Notes: generated from the sequence alone by a model not told the origin. DNA of 64,000 nt from Marinibacterium sp050389775 (GCF_050389775.1 NZ_CP177144.1:62001-126000), one strand, 5' to 3'. Counted from the first letter of the stretch, positions 33,933-42,908 are shown. Numbers and translations are program-made.

Positions 33933-35336
33933 ATGACAGACGAAGGCCACCACCTCGACCCCACCGACTGGGACGACTTCTCCGAACAGATGCACGGGCT
34001 GCTCGATGCCTGCCTCGCCCGCATGGAAGCCACCCGCAGCCTGCCCTGGCGCCCGGTGCCCGACGACTTTGCCGACAGCGTGGCCCTAGACGGTGCGCCC
34101 CAGGCGCTTGATGCCGTCTTTGCCCGGATGACCGGCCCGATCATGGCCCAGGCCACGGGCAACACCCATCCGCGGTTCTGGGGCTGGGTCCATGGCTCGG
34201 GCCTGCCCGTGTCGGTCGGGGCCGAGCTGGTCGCCGCCACGATGAACGCCAATACCGGCGGCCGCTGGCAGGGCGCCACGGATGTCGAACGCGCCGTCCT
34301 GTCCTATCTGCACGACGTTGCCGGCATGGCCCCCGAGGCCTCGGGCATCCTGACCGGCGGCACCTCGCAGGCCACGATCCTGGCCCTGACCACGGCCCGC
34401 GCCCGGCTGTTCGGCACCGACATCCGCCGCACCGGCCTGGCCGGCCTGCCCCCCGTGCGCGTCTACATCGCCGAGGGCGGCCATTCCTGCGTGGCCAAGG
34501 CCCTTGAAATCATGGGCCACGGCAGCGACAGCCTGACCCGGATCCCCCCCACCGCCGACCAGCGCATGGACCCGGCCGCCCTGCAACGGGCCATCACCGC
34601 CGACCGCGCCCGGGGCATCACCCCGCTGGCCATCGTCGGCACCGCCGGCTCGGTCGGCATCGGCGCCTTCGACGATCTCGATGCCCTGGCCGACATTGCC
34701 CGGCACTTGTCCATCTGGCTGCATGTCGACGCGGCCTTCGGCTTCTGGATCCGCCTGGCCGAGGCGCCCTGGCGCGACCTGGCCCGGGGCCTGCACCGCG
34801 CCGACAGCATCGCCCTGGACCTGCACAAGTGGATCGGCGTGCCCTATGCCTGCGGAGCCTGCCTCATCGCCGATGCCGCGGCCCATCGCGCCGCCTTCAC
34901 CGCCCGGCCCGATTACCTGGCCTCGGCCGCCGAAGGCCTGGCCGGCGGCGATCACTGGTTCTGCGACTATGGCATGGACCTGTCGCGCGGCTTCGCGGCC
35001 CTCAAGGCCTGGGCCGCCATCGCCACCCACGGCTCGGCCGCCTTCTCCCGCGCCATCACCGACAATTGCCGCCAGGCCGCGCTGATGGGCGAGCTGGCCC
35101 GCACCACCCCGGGCATGGACCTGGCCACCCCGGTCATCTCGAACGTCTGCTGCATCTTCACCCCAGGCCACGATCCTGCCGCCCTGGCCGCCCGGCTTCA
35201 ACTGGATGGCACCGCCGTCTTCTCGACCGGCACGGTCGACGGGCGCCCCTGCCTGCGCGCCGCCATCGTCAACCACCGCACCACCGGCGACGATATCCAT
35301 GCCGCCATCGCCGCCCTGAGCGCCCTTCTGGCCTGA
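33933..35336 (+). CDS. Group II PLP-dependent decarboxylase
   Basis: This is a 467-residue fold-type I decarboxylase (the aromatic-L-amino-acid/glutamate decarboxylase superfamily). ATG 33933 is the first start that leaves the domain intact. GNTHPRFWGWVHGSG, TGGTSQATILALTTAR, VDAAFGFW and the PLP lysine in DLHKWIGVPYACG are all recognisable. Substrates in the family include aromatic amino acids, aspartate, histidine and phosphorylated compounds, so only amino-acid decarboxylation is claimed. No transporter or regulator is adjacent. It is convergent with cenR. Confidence 0.85.
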   Translation: MTDEGHHLDPTDWDDFSEQMHGLLDACLARMEATRSLPWRPVPDDFADSVALDGAPQALDAVFARMTGPIMAQATGNTHPRFWGWVHGSGLPVSVGAELVAATMNANTGGRWQGATDVERAVLSYLHDVAGMAPEASGILTGGTSQATILALTTARARLFGTDIRRTGLAGLPPVRVYIAEGGHSCVAKALEIMGHGSDSLTRIPPTADQRMDPAALQRAITADRARGITPLAIVGTAGSVGIGAFDDLDALADIARHLSIWLHVDAAFGFWIRLAEAPWRDLARGLHRADSIALDLHKWIGVPYACGACLIADAAAHRAAFTARPDYLASAAEGLAGGDHWFCDYGMDLSRGFAALKAWAAIATHGSAAFSRAITDNCRQAALMGELARTTPGMDLATPVISNVCCIFTPGHDPAALAARLQLDGTAVFSTGTVDGRPCLRAAIVNHRTTGDDIHAAIAALSALLA

Positions 35337-35355
35337 TCGCGCCGGCTGACCGGCC

Positions 35356-35384
35356 GCTGCTTCTTTCTCTTTCCAAGTATCCGG
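35356..35384. repeat. Dispersed 29-bp repeat, single copy
   Basis: CGCTGCTTCTTTCTCTTTCC + AAGTATCCGG lies 20 bp after the decarboxylase stop. It is flanked by GACCGGC and GGCCGG, which could extend a stem. It belongs to the 7-locus family. Confidence 0.8.
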
Positions 35385-35435
35385 CCGGCCATCACCACTC
35401 GCGCCCGGCCCACATCCGGGCGCCCCGGTGCCACG

Positions 35436-35462
35436 AAAAAAGGCCGGGCACGAGGCCCGGCC
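35436..35462 (-). terminator. Intrinsic terminator downstream of cenR
   Basis: On the minus strand GGCCGGGC CTCGT GCCCGGCC TTTTTT is an 8-bp perfect stem with a 5-nt loop and six T. It ends the sRNA candidate and/or the cenR transcript, 110 bp after its stop codon. Confidence 0.85.
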
Positions 35463-35510
35463 AGGTCCAACAGGGAGGTGCATGCCTATGCCCGGGCATG
35501 CGCGGGATAC
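35436..35510 (-). ncRNA. Candidate small RNA (or cenR 3' UTR) with anti-Shine-Dalgarno CUCCC motif
   Basis: Read on the minus strand there is TTAAGG, 18 bp, TGTAAT as a possible promoter (35546-35517). It is followed by the palindrome ATGCCCGGGCAT (35488-35499) inside a GCATGCC/GGCATGC stem, then an unpaired ACCTCCCTG, and finally an intrinsic terminator. A transcript of roughly 75 nt with a terminal hairpin, U tract and an exposed CUCCC is typical of regulatory RNAs that block ribosome binding sites. It may equally be the 3' end of the cenR mRNA. It matches no family I can name with certainty. Confidence 0.45.
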
Positions 35511-35572
35511 CGTAGAATTACACTAAAATTGCTACCAATTCCTTAATCATTACGTCGCAAAGCCCGTCCGGA

Positions 35573-36259
35573 TCACGCAACCAGGCGATATCCGCCGCTT
35601 TCCGTGACCAGCAGCCGCGCATTCGACGGGTCCGGCTCGATCTTCTGGCGCAGGCGATAGATATGGGTTTCCAGCGTGTGGGTCGTCACCCCGGCGTTGT
35701 ATCCCCAGACCTCGTGCAACAGCACGTCGCGGGCCACAACGCCATCGGTCGAGCGGTAGAGGAACTTGAGGATGTTCGTCTCCTTCTCGGTCAGCCGGAT
35801 CTTGCGGTCGTCCTCGGTGATCAACAGCTTCATCGACGGCTTGAACGTATAGGGCCCCAGCTGGAACACCGCGTCCTCGGATTGTTCGTGCTGGCGCAGC
35901 TGGGCGCGGATGCGGGCCAGCAGGACCGGGAACTTGAACGGCTTGGTCACGTAATCGTTCGCCCCGGCATCCAGGCCCAGGATCGTGTCGGCATCGCTGT
36001 CATGGCCGGTCAGCATCAGCACCGGCGCCTTGATCCCCTGCTTGCGCATCAACCGGCACAGCTCGCGCCCGTCGGTGTCGGGCAGGCCGACGTCCAGAAT
36101 GATCAGATCGTAAAGTGCTTCCTTCGCGCGTTCCATCGCGCTGTGGCCGTCGCCGGCTTCGAACACGTCGAAATCCTCGGTCATGACCAGCTGTTCGCTC
36201 AGCGCGTCACGCAGGTCGTCATCATCATCAACCAGAAGGATTTTCTTCAGCTGGGCCAT
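35573..36259 (-). CDS. cenR: OmpR-family response regulator, CenR-like
   Basis: This is a 228-residue two-component regulator. The receiver domain has acidic DDDDD at 11-15, phospho-acceptor Asp56 (ILDVGLP) and Lys in YVTKPF. The winged helix ends EVWGYNAGVTTHTLETHIYRLR. It closely resembles the alphaproteobacterial CenR, which controls envelope functions and is often essential. ATG 36259 follows CAGGAG by 8 nt. The histidine kinase CenK is not in the window. A terminator and a possible small RNA are found downstream, and ribA is divergent. Confidence 0.88.
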   Translation of the reverse strand: MAQLKKILLVDDDDDLRDALSEQLVMTEDFDVFEAGDGHSAMERAKEALYDLIILDVGLPDTDGRELCRLMRKQGIKAPVLMLTGHDSDADTILGLDAGANDYVTKPFKFPVLLARIRAQLRQHEQSEDAVFQLGPYTFKPSMKLLITEDDRKIRLTEKETNILKFLYRSTDGVVARDVLLHEVWGYNAGVTTHTLETHIYRLRQKIEPDPSNARLLVTESGGYRLVA

Positions 36260-36422
36260 GTAGCGTACTCCTGTTTCGTCAGAACATGGAAACCGCTCCC
36301 GCCAGAACAAGATTTCCTGCAAAGGCTTCACGTCGTCGTGTGCCCCGCGCGGGTTTTGTTTCACTTCCGTTGCAAAATCGCGTAGCGAAAACGGCGGTAT
36401 TTCAAGCAATCGGATCCCTGCC

Positions 36423-37511
36423 GTGACCCTGACCCTTTCGATGCCGGAACGCCTGGCCCGGGCGCGGGCCGATCTGCGCATGGGCGTGCCCGTGGTGCTG
36501 GTCCAGGCCGGCCAGGCCGCGCTGGCCGTGCCGGCCGAAACCCTGACCGCCGACCGGCTGGCCGACCTGCGCGCCATGGGCCCGGCCGTCATGGCCATCA
36601 CCGGGCGACGGGCGGCCACGCTCAAGGCCCGGGCCTATGACGGCGACCTGGCCCGGGTGCTGCTGCCGGGCGACGCCGGGCGCGACTGGGTCCAGGCCGT
36701 GGCCGATCCGGCCGACGATCTGAAAACACCAATGAAAGGCCCGCTGACCACCCAGCGCGACGGCCCCGCCGACCTGCACCGCGCCGCGTTGCAACTGGCC
36801 AAGTCGGCCCGCCTTCTGCCGGCCTGCCTCGTCGTGCCCGTGGCCGACGGCCGGGCCGTGGCCGCCGAAGCCGGGCTGACGCTGATCGACCTCGACCAGG
36901 CCCGCGGCCAGCTGGGCATCAGCTCGCCCCTGCACGACATCGTCAGCGCCCGCCTGCCGATGGAGGTCTCCGAGGCCGGCCGGCTGCATGTCTTCCGCCC
37001 CGATGACGGCGGCGAGGAACATTATGCCATCGAGATCGGCCGCCCCGACCGCAACCGCCCGGTGCTGGCCCGGCTGCATTCGGCCTGTTTCACCGGCGAC
37101 CTGATGGGCTCGCTGAAATGCGATTGCGGCCCCCAGCTGCGCGGGGCGCTGGCGATGATGGGCACCGAGGGCGAAGGTGTGCTGCTCTATCTCAACCAGG
37201 AAGGCCGCGGCATCGGGCTGGCCAACAAGATGCGGGCCTACAGCCTGCAGGATCAGGGGTTCGACACTGTCGAGGCCAATCACCGGCTGGGATTCGAGGA
37301 TGACGAACGCGATTTCCGGCTGGGCGCCGAGATTCTCAAGGAACTGGGCTTTTCCTCGGTCCGCCTGCTGACCAACAATCCCGGCAAGATCGCCATGATG
37401 GAAAAGGCCGGCATCGCCGTGACCGAACGGGTGCCGCTGAAAGTGGGCGAAACCGCCCATAACCGGGCCTACCTGGCGACCAAGGCGGCCAAGTCGGGCC
37501 ACCTGCTGTGA
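36423..37511 (+). CDS. ribA: GTP cyclohydrolase II (RibA) with degenerate N-terminal domain
   Basis: This 362-residue enzyme performs the first step of riboflavin synthesis. Start is GTG at 36423. ATG at 36441 is an alternative. The C-terminal half has the zinc site HSACFTGDLMGSLKCDCG (about 220-237), the LNQEGRGIGLANK motif and TNNPGKI. Residues 1-180 look like a RibB-type fold that has lost the usual RibB catalytic signature. The second gene overlaps by 4 bp (GTGA). I found no FMN riboswitch in the 163-bp upstream spacer. Confidence 0.93.
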   Translation: MTLTLSMPERLARARADLRMGVPVVLVQAGQAALAVPAETLTADRLADLRAMGPAVMAITGRRAATLKARAYDGDLARVLLPGDAGRDWVQAVADPADDLKTPMKGPLTTQRDGPADLHRAALQLAKSARLLPACLVVPVADGRAVAAEAGLTLIDLDQARGQLGISSPLHDIVSARLPMEVSEAGRLHVFRPDDGGEEHYAIEIGRPDRNRPVLARLHSACFTGDLMGSLKCDCGPQLRGALAMMGTEGEGVLLYLNQEGRGIGLANKMRAYSLQDQGFDTVEANHRLGFEDDERDFRLGAEILKELGFSSVRLLTNNPGKIAMMEKAGIAVTERVPLKVGETAHNRAYLATKAAKSGHLL

Positions 37512-38041
37512 CCGGGCCGCTTGCCGCACAGGAAAGGATTGCCGGACAGGGGCCGGGCGACCTGGTTCTGACGCCCCGGGGCCTGCGCTTCATGGGCCGG
37601 CTGTTTCCCTGTTCGATCGGGCGCGGCGGCATCCGCAGCGACAAGCGCGAGGGCGACGGGGCCACGCCCCGCGGCGCCCATGCCATCGTCGGCGTGCTCT
37701 ACCGCCCCGACAGGCTGGCCAGCCCGATCGGTGGCGCCCAGCCGATCCGGCCCGGAGACCTGTGGTCGGACGACATTCGCGATCCGGCCTACAACCATCT
37801 TGTGCCCGCCCCGCACGGGTTCAGCCACGAACGGCTGCGCCGGGCCGATCCGCTTTACGACATTGCCCTGGTGACCGACTGGAACTGGCCCGAGGCCCAG
37901 CCGGGCCGGGGCTCGGCGATCTTCATCCACCAATGGCGCCGGCCAGGCTATCCCACCGAAGGCTGCGTGGCCCTGCGCCGCGATCACCTGCGCTGGGTCA
38001 CCGAACGGCTGGCCGCCGGCGCGCGGCTGATCGTGCGCTAG
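37508..38041 (+). CDS. L,D-transpeptidase (YkuD) family protein
   Basis: This is a 177-residue YkuD domain. The catalytic signature is IFIHQWRRPGYPTEGCVALR, with the conserved His and Cys. Such enzymes form 3-3 peptidoglycan cross-links or attach lipoproteins to peptidoglycan. No signal peptide is visible with the GTG start at 37508, which overlaps ribA as GTGA. Either the true start is upstream in ribA, or the enzyme acts differently. Translational coupling to ribA is likely. Periplasmic location is uncertain. Confidence 0.82.
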   Translation: MTGPLAAQERIAGQGPGDLVLTPRGLRFMGRLFPCSIGRGGIRSDKREGDGATPRGAHAIVGVLYRPDRLASPIGGAQPIRPGDLWSDDIRDPAYNHLVPAPHGFSHERLRRADPLYDIALVTDWNWPEAQPGRGSAIFIHQWRRPGYPTEGCVALRRDHLRWVTERLAAGARLIVR

Positions 38042-38055
38042 GGGATTCGATGCGG

Positions 38056-38715
38056 TCAGGCTGCCGGGGGCACCCGGTCGCCGAAGATGGCCGAGCCAAC
38101 CCGCACATGGGTCGCGCCCAGGGCAATGGCGCTTTCGAAATCGGCGCTCATGCCCATCGACAACCCGTCCAGCCCGTTGCGCGCCGCGATCTTGGCCAGC
38201 AGGGCGAAATGCAGGCTGGGTTCTTCATCGGCCGGGGGGATGCACATCAGCCCGCGCACCGGCAGGTCCAGCCCGCGGCAGTCGGCGATGAACCCGTCGG
38301 CCTCGGCCGGCATGACCCCGGCCTTCTGCTCTTCCTCGCCGGTGTTGACCTGGATGAAGAGATCCGGGCAGGCCCCGCGTTCCTGTGCGATGCGGGCCAG
38401 GGTATTGGCCAGCTTGGGCCGGTCGACCGAATGGATCGCATCGGCCAGTTCCATGGCCTGGCGGGTCTTGTTGGTCTGCAACGGCCCGATCAGGTGCAGC
38501 TCGACCCCGTCAAAGCGCTCGCGGAAGGCGGGCCATTTGCCGGCCGCTTCCTGCACCTTGTTCTCGCCAAAGATCCGGTGGCCGGCGTCCAGCACGGCCT
38601 CGACCCGGTCGAGTGGCTGAACCTTGGACACGGCGATCAGCCGGACCGAGCCTTGGGGCCGGCCGGCGGCCCGTTCGGCCTGGGTGATGCGGTTGCGAAT
38701 GTCGTCGAGCGCCAT
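38056..38715 (-). CDS. YggS-family PLP-binding protein (PLP homeostasis protein)
   Basis: This is a 219-residue TIM-barrel PLP protein (PROSC/YggS/PLPBP). The PLP Lys31 lies in LIAVSKVQP, followed by FGENKVQEA and HLIGPLQTNK. It maintains the vitamin B6 pool and is not an enzyme of known activity. ATG 38715 follows GAAGGAA. It is convergent with the YkuD gene, with a gap of only 14 bp. Confidence 0.92.
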   Translation of the reverse strand: MALDDIRNRITQAERAAGRPQGSVRLIAVSKVQPLDRVEAVLDAGHRIFGENKVQEAAGKWPAFRERFDGVELHLIGPLQTNKTRQAMELADAIHSVDRPKLANTLARIAQERGACPDLFIQVNTGEEEQKAGVMPAEADGFIADCRGLDLPVRGLMCIPPADEEPSLHFALLAKIAARNGLDGLSMGMSADFESAIALGATHVRVGSAIFGDRVPPAA

Positions 38716-39210
38716 GTGTCTGGTTCCTTCCCGGTCTGGCCGGGACAAAACACAAAAGCGCCGGAAATTGAAAGACCCCGGGCACTCTAGACCGGCACGA
38801 TAGACGGCCCCGCCCGACTGATTGCCCCGGCGGTCAATCCCGCCGCGCCGCCGTGAACGGGCTCGCAGTCACGTGCCACCGCCTGTGGACGGGCTTGCAA
38901 TCCCACCACACCGCCGGAACCGGGGTTTGCGATCCAGCCGTGCCGTCTAAACCGAACCTCGCAGCCCCGCCGCACCGCCCGAAATGCAACGTGGCAGACC
39001 CATCGCGATACCGAAACCGGACCGTTCAGCCCTGCGGCGCCGCCGAAGCCAGACCTTGCCGCGCCGCTGCGGCCCGGGCTTTCGCCGCTGTTGCGCGCGG
39101 AACCCGCGCTTGCGTTGACCGCCGACCCGGCACTTGCGGCCCCGTCATGCGGCCGGTGTCAGGACATCTGCGCCAGCCGTCCCGGGTTGCCGACCACGCG
39201 CCATGGCCCC
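38716..39210. repeat. Gene-free spacer with diverged 32-bp tandem repeat
   Basis: Units start at about 38850, 38881, 38913, 38945, 38977, 39013 and 39042 (steps 31, 32, 32, 32, 36, 29). They share GCCGnAACCGGGCTTGCAA and then CCnCCGCACC. A weaker unit lies near 38819. The step is not a multiple of 3, so this is not a protein repeat. The array lies between yggS and the first porin terminator and is flanked by no direct terminal repeats. Confidence 0.85.
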
Positions 39211-39243
39211 AAAAGAAAAGGGCGCGCTCGGTTGAGCGCGCCC
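39211..39243 (-). terminator. Intrinsic terminator of porin gene 1
   Basis: On the minus strand GGGCGCGCTC AACC GAGCGCGCCC is followed by TTTTCTTTT. A perfect 10-bp stem, 4-nt loop and T tract lie 24 bp after the porin stop codon. This is the best terminator in the window. Confidence 0.95.
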
Positions 39244-39266
39244 AAATCTGTCGATGGTTTCAACTA

Positions 39267-40187
39267 TCAGAAGTTGAAGACCACACCCAGGTCGCCGATG
39301 ACGTTGTCCGAGGCGTTCTTGGCTGCTTGCTGGCCGATGCCGCCTTTCAGCGAAACGCCGCCGCCCAGGTCGTGGACGAAGGAGATGCCGTAGCCTTCGG
39401 TGTCGCTGTCACCTTCACCCGAGCCGTAGGAGGCTTGGATCGAGGTGGCTGCGCCAACGTCGAACGACAGCGACAGACCGTAGACGGTGCCGTCGTTGGT
39501 TGCGCCTGCGCCCAGGTCTTCGTCACCGATCAGGACGGTGCCCGAGAAGCGGTCGAAGTCGGCGCCGAGGGTCACGATGACCAGGCTCTGATCGTTTTCG
39601 TTTTCACCGTAGGTGACAGCACCGGTGAAGTTGTTCCAGGTGTAGGCGGCGCCCACGTCCCAGCGATCGTTGTTGGCTGCGACGTTCGGGTCATACGATG
39701 CACCGAACGAGAAGCCGCCAGCGGCGTAGTTCACGTACACGGCGTTGGAGCCGGCACCGGTCGACGAGTAGCCCAGGAACGAGTAGTCAACACCGACGTA
39801 CTGGCCGGTGAAGGCTTCCAGGCCCGGCTCGAAGCCGTAGTAGTTGACCATGTTGTCGAACTGACCGGCCACGTTGCCGGCGTCAACACGCAGGCCGCCG
39901 TAGATGACCGAGAAACGTGCGCCGTTGAGGGTCGCTGCGTTCTGCTCGTTGATCGCCGGGGTGTCGTCGGCTTGCAGACGGACACGTGCCGAGAACTCGA
40001 CGCCGCCGTCGGTGACGGCTTTACCGTCGATGTTCAGGCGGAAACGCGAGACCAGGGCGATGTCTTCCGACACGCGGTTCTCGTTGTAGCCCAGACCGAA
40101 ACGGCCGTAGCCGCTGAAGGACACCTGTGCTGCGGCTGCGCCAGCCAGCAGGACCATTGCGGTCGAGGTGATAAGGGTCTTTTTCAT
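39267..40187 (-). CDS. Outer-membrane porin, paralogue 1
   Basis: This 306-residue 16-stranded general porin is of Rhodobacter type. The signal peptide runs to AGAAAA and the mature protein begins QVSFSGYGRFGLGYNENR. The C-terminal residue is Phe (LGVVFNF), as required for BAM recognition. GAGGGAAC precedes ATG. It is clearly homologous to the porin 660 bp upstream (signal, strand motifs GKAVTDGGVEFSARVRLQAD and C-terminus). It is lower in GC than most neighbours and uses more optimal codons, consistent with high expression. It has its own terminator. Confidence 0.95.
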   Translation of the reverse strand: MKKTLITSTAMVLLAGAAAAQVSFSGYGRFGLGYNENRVSEDIALVSRFRLNIDGKAVTDGGVEFSARVRLQADDTPAINEQNAATLNGARFSVIYGGLRVDAGNVAGQFDNMVNYYGFEPGLEAFTGQYVGVDYSFLGYSSTGAGSNAVYVNYAAGGFSFGASYDPNVAANNDRWDVGAAYTWNNFTGAVTYGENENDQSLVIVTLGADFDRFSGTVLIGDEDLGAGATNDGTVYGLSLSFDVGAATSIQASYGSGEGDSDTEGYGISFVHDLGGGVSLKGGIGQQAAKNASDNVIGDLGVVFNF

Positions 40188-40847
40188 GATGTTCCCTCGG
40201 TTTTAGATTTCGCGGCCCAAACCAATGCGGACAGGCACCTGCTTGGGTATGAACCTCGTGTCGCTCTTTTGAGGGGTCTTGCACAAGGTTGCGCTTTGGG
40301 GGCCGCCCCAATCACGCCGAAATTGGTGCAAGGATGTCACAGTGATCGTGAGGGCCCGTGATCGCGGCCCCATATCCGTGTGAACAAGGGCCGCAAGTCG
40401 CGTTTTCCGGTTGTGGAACAGCACCCAAGGGTGCGGTGGGCGCGCGTGGCCCGGCTGGCCTGGGCCAGCATCGGGCCGATTGCGGCGCGCTGTGCTCCGG
40501 GGGTGGTCCCCGCGGGAGCATGGCAGAATCACGGCAGAGTTCGACGACCTGTCCGTCGCGTCCGTCCGCCCGGGCGCGGTGCCACCCGCCCTGCCCGAAG
40601 GGTCCCCGCGGTCGGGCCCGCGCGGGGCCCCGTCGCCGGGAAGGTCTGATCGCAGAACCGCGGAGGAGACGCAAGTACAGGACGAGGGGACCTGCCCGCG
40701 TTGGCCACCGTGGCCCGCCGGCCACCCTGCCCGTCCGCCGCGAAACCGGCCGGAACGGATGGCCCTGTGTGATGCGCGCGGATCAGGCGACCCGCGCGCA
40801 CCGGGTCCGATGATGCTGGCCGCCCGTTGCCGGGCGACCGTCAGGCA
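40188..40847. other. Spacer between the two porin genes
   Basis: 660 bp. The part close to porin 1 (40200-40330) is less GC-rich and contains a near-palindrome CTTGCACAAG at 40278-40287, a possible regulator site. The rest (40380-40820) is GC-rich with no reliable gene. CGCCCG GCAA CGGGCG near 40824-40838 (minus strand) is a hairpin just after porin 2, without T tract. Confidence 0.4.
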
Positions 40848-41777
40848 TCAGAAGTTGAAGTGGACACCGAAGTCGCCGATCACGTCGGTCGAGCCGTTTT
40901 TCGGGCCTTCGGCACCGATACCACCGCGCAGCGACACACCGCCGCCCAGGTCGTGGACAACACCGATGGCGTAGGATTCGGTGTCGGCGTCGCCGTCACC
41001 CGAACCGTAGGAGGCCAGGATCGAGGTTGCCGCGCCGACGTCGAAGCCCAGCGATGCACCATAGACCATGCCGTCGGTCTCGGGAGCGCCGGCCGCCAGG
41101 TTCAGGTCTTCGTCACCGATGAACAGGTTGCCCGAGAACCGGTCGAATTCCGCGCCGAGCACGAAGACCAGCAGGCTTTGTTCAGCTTCGTTCTCACCGT
41201 ATGCGGCGTAGACCGAGTAGTTGTTGAACGCATAGGATGCGCCAACGTCCCAACGGTCGTTGCCACCGGCGGCATCGGGGTCATACGACGCGCCAACGGC
41301 GAAGGGGCCGGTTGCATAGCTGGCGAAGACGGCGTTCGAGCCCGAGCCCGTGCTGTCGTATTCCAGGAATTCATAGTCGACACCGGCGTATTGACCGGTG
41401 AATTCCTCGAGGCCCGGCTCGAAGCCGAAGTAGGCGTCGGAATCGTCGAAGGCACCCGACACGTTACCCACGTCCAGGCGGAAGCCCTGGTAGATCGACG
41501 AGAACCGTGCACCGTTCAGCGTGGCGCCGTTCTGTTCGTTGACGCTGGGCGAGTCGTCTGCCTGCAGACGGACCCGTGCCGAGAATTCGACACCGCCGTC
41601 GGTGACAGCCTTGCCGTCGATGTTCAGACGGAAGCGCGACACGAGGGCGACATCTTCCGTGGTCCGGTTTTCCTGGTAGCCAAGGCCGAAGCGGCCGTAA
41701 CCGCTGAAGGACACCTGAGCGGCCGCTGCACCGGCGCAAAGCACCAGAGCGGTCGAAACGACGAGAGTTCTCATCAT
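40848..41777 (-). CDS. Outer-membrane porin, paralogue 2
   Basis: This 309-residue porin has signal peptide MMRTLVVSTALVLCAGAAAA followed by QVSFSGYGRFGLGY and C-terminal FGVHFNF. It shares most of the sequence with paralogue 1, with differences in extracellular loop regions (for example SDAYFGFEPGLEEFTGQYAG against MVNYYGFEPGLEAFTGQYVG), suggesting duplication and functional divergence in pore specificity. The start MMRT is preceded by only a weak GCGAGA site. Both porins have separate 5' regions and can be regulated differently. Confidence 0.95.
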   Translation of the reverse strand: MMRTLVVSTALVLCAGAAAAQVSFSGYGRFGLGYQENRTTEDVALVSRFRLNIDGKAVTDGGVEFSARVRLQADDSPSVNEQNGATLNGARFSSIYQGFRLDVGNVSGAFDDSDAYFGFEPGLEEFTGQYAGVDYEFLEYDSTGSGSNAVFASYATGPFAVGASYDPDAAGGNDRWDVGASYAFNNYSVYAAYGENEAEQSLLVFVLGAEFDRFSGNLFIGDEDLNLAAGAPETDGMVYGASLGFDVGAATSILASYGSGDGDADTESYAIGVVHDLGGGVSLRGGIGAEGPKNGSTDVIGDFGVHFNF

Positions 41778-42308
41778 GATCTCGCTTTTTTGATGTGATC
41801 GTCAGAATTTTTTACCGCACCGGCAATGCCTTGGGCATAACCGGCGCTTGAGGGGCAAGTGGGCTTTTGACACCGGAAGCACAATGGCCGCCGATCGAAT
41901 TTCAAGACCCGGATCACCGAAAGATGCATCTTCGCAACCACGATTTCGAGAGCCTGCACGACGTCCGGCCAGTTTTCGAAATCAAGGGGTGCGACAATCT
42001 GACAAGGGGGGTTGTCAGCCAGTTTTGGCTCATGCCTGCATGCCCCAGCGGAAGCTTTGCCGGCAGCCTCCGACGGGCCGTTCCGCGACCGCAGGACGGG
42101 CGTTTTCAGGGCCATCGGCCGGGCCGGCCACCACCCCCGGGGCGGGCCATGGCAGGTGTTTGTCGGGGTTTTCGCGGGGGCGTTGCCCGCGTGGCGCAAG
42201 AGACGGCAGCCCGGCGACCGGCGGGCGTCGCCGCCGCGCGGTCATGCCTGTCGGAACACGCTTGGGCCGGGAGGGGACTTGTTGAGCCGCCCCGGCTTCT
42301 CTAGAGGT
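41778..42308. other. Divergent spacer between porin 2 and DUF3576 gene
   Basis: 531 bp. The first 260 bp are distinctly less GC-rich and should hold the porin 2 promoter and its regulators. I could not define the boxes. The right half is GC-rich and shows no gene before 42309. Confidence 0.4.
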
Positions 42309-42818
42309 ATGTCGAAACGGATCTGGCTTCGGAAGACGATGGGTATGAGCTGGCAGAAGATCATGGGAAGTCTCGCGCTTGTCGCGCTGGTGGCCGGTTG
42401 CGGCAATTCGGCAAGCACGACGTCTGCGGGTTCGCCCCAGACCATCACCGACAGCGACGAGCTGCGCAACCAGACGGATTCGACGATCTGGACGCTGTTC
42501 AACCGCCCCGATGTCGAGGCCGAGGTGCAGGTCAACCGCTACCTCTGGTCGGCCTCGCTGGACGTGCTGAACTTCCTGCCGGTGCAGACGGTCGACCCGT
42601 TCACCGGCCTCATCGTCACCGGCTACGGCACACCTCCGGGCGGCGGCACGTCCTACCGCGCCACCGTGCATATCTCTGACCCCGCGCTGGATGCCCGGTC
42701 GCTGTCGGTCTCGCTGCAATCGCGCGGCGGGCCGGTCAATGCCGCGACCACCCGGGCGGTCGAGGACGCGATCCTGTCGCGGGCCCGCCAGCTACGCATC
42801 GAGGACGGCGGCCGCTAG
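42309..42818 (+). CDS. DUF3576 lipoprotein
   Basis: This 169-residue protein of a conserved alphaproteobacterial family is encoded directly upstream of leuS-lptE-holA. Residues around 20-31 (MGSLALVALVAGC) form a lipoprotein signal with lipobox VAGC. ATG 42309 is used. ATGs at 42339 and 42345 give a shorter n-region and better-spaced GGAAG, so they are also possible. The mature part contains DELRNQTDSTIWTLFNRP and VDPFTGLIVTGYGTPPGG. Function is unknown; the location next to lptE suggests an envelope role. Confidence 0.88.
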   Translation: MSKRIWLRKTMGMSWQKIMGSLALVALVAGCGNSASTTSAGSPQTITDSDELRNQTDSTIWTLFNRPDVEAEVQVNRYLWSASLDVLNFLPVQTVDPFTGLIVTGYGTPPGGGTSYRATVHISDPALDARSLSVSLQSRGGPVNAATTRAVEDAILSRARQLRIEDGGR

Positions 42819-42908
42819 ATCCTCTGGCATCACCAGCGTTTTCCCCCTATTCACGACGCCGGGCCGCCAGAGCCCGGCGTTTTCGCATCTGCAAGGACCA
42901 AGAAACCC

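Noticed and set aside
36260..36422. FMN riboswitch upstream of ribA
   Set aside because: No conserved RFN element sequences are present in the 163-bp spacer.
40380..40820. Possible genes in the spacer between the porins
   Set aside because: No frame had a recognisable domain, ribosome site or codon pattern.
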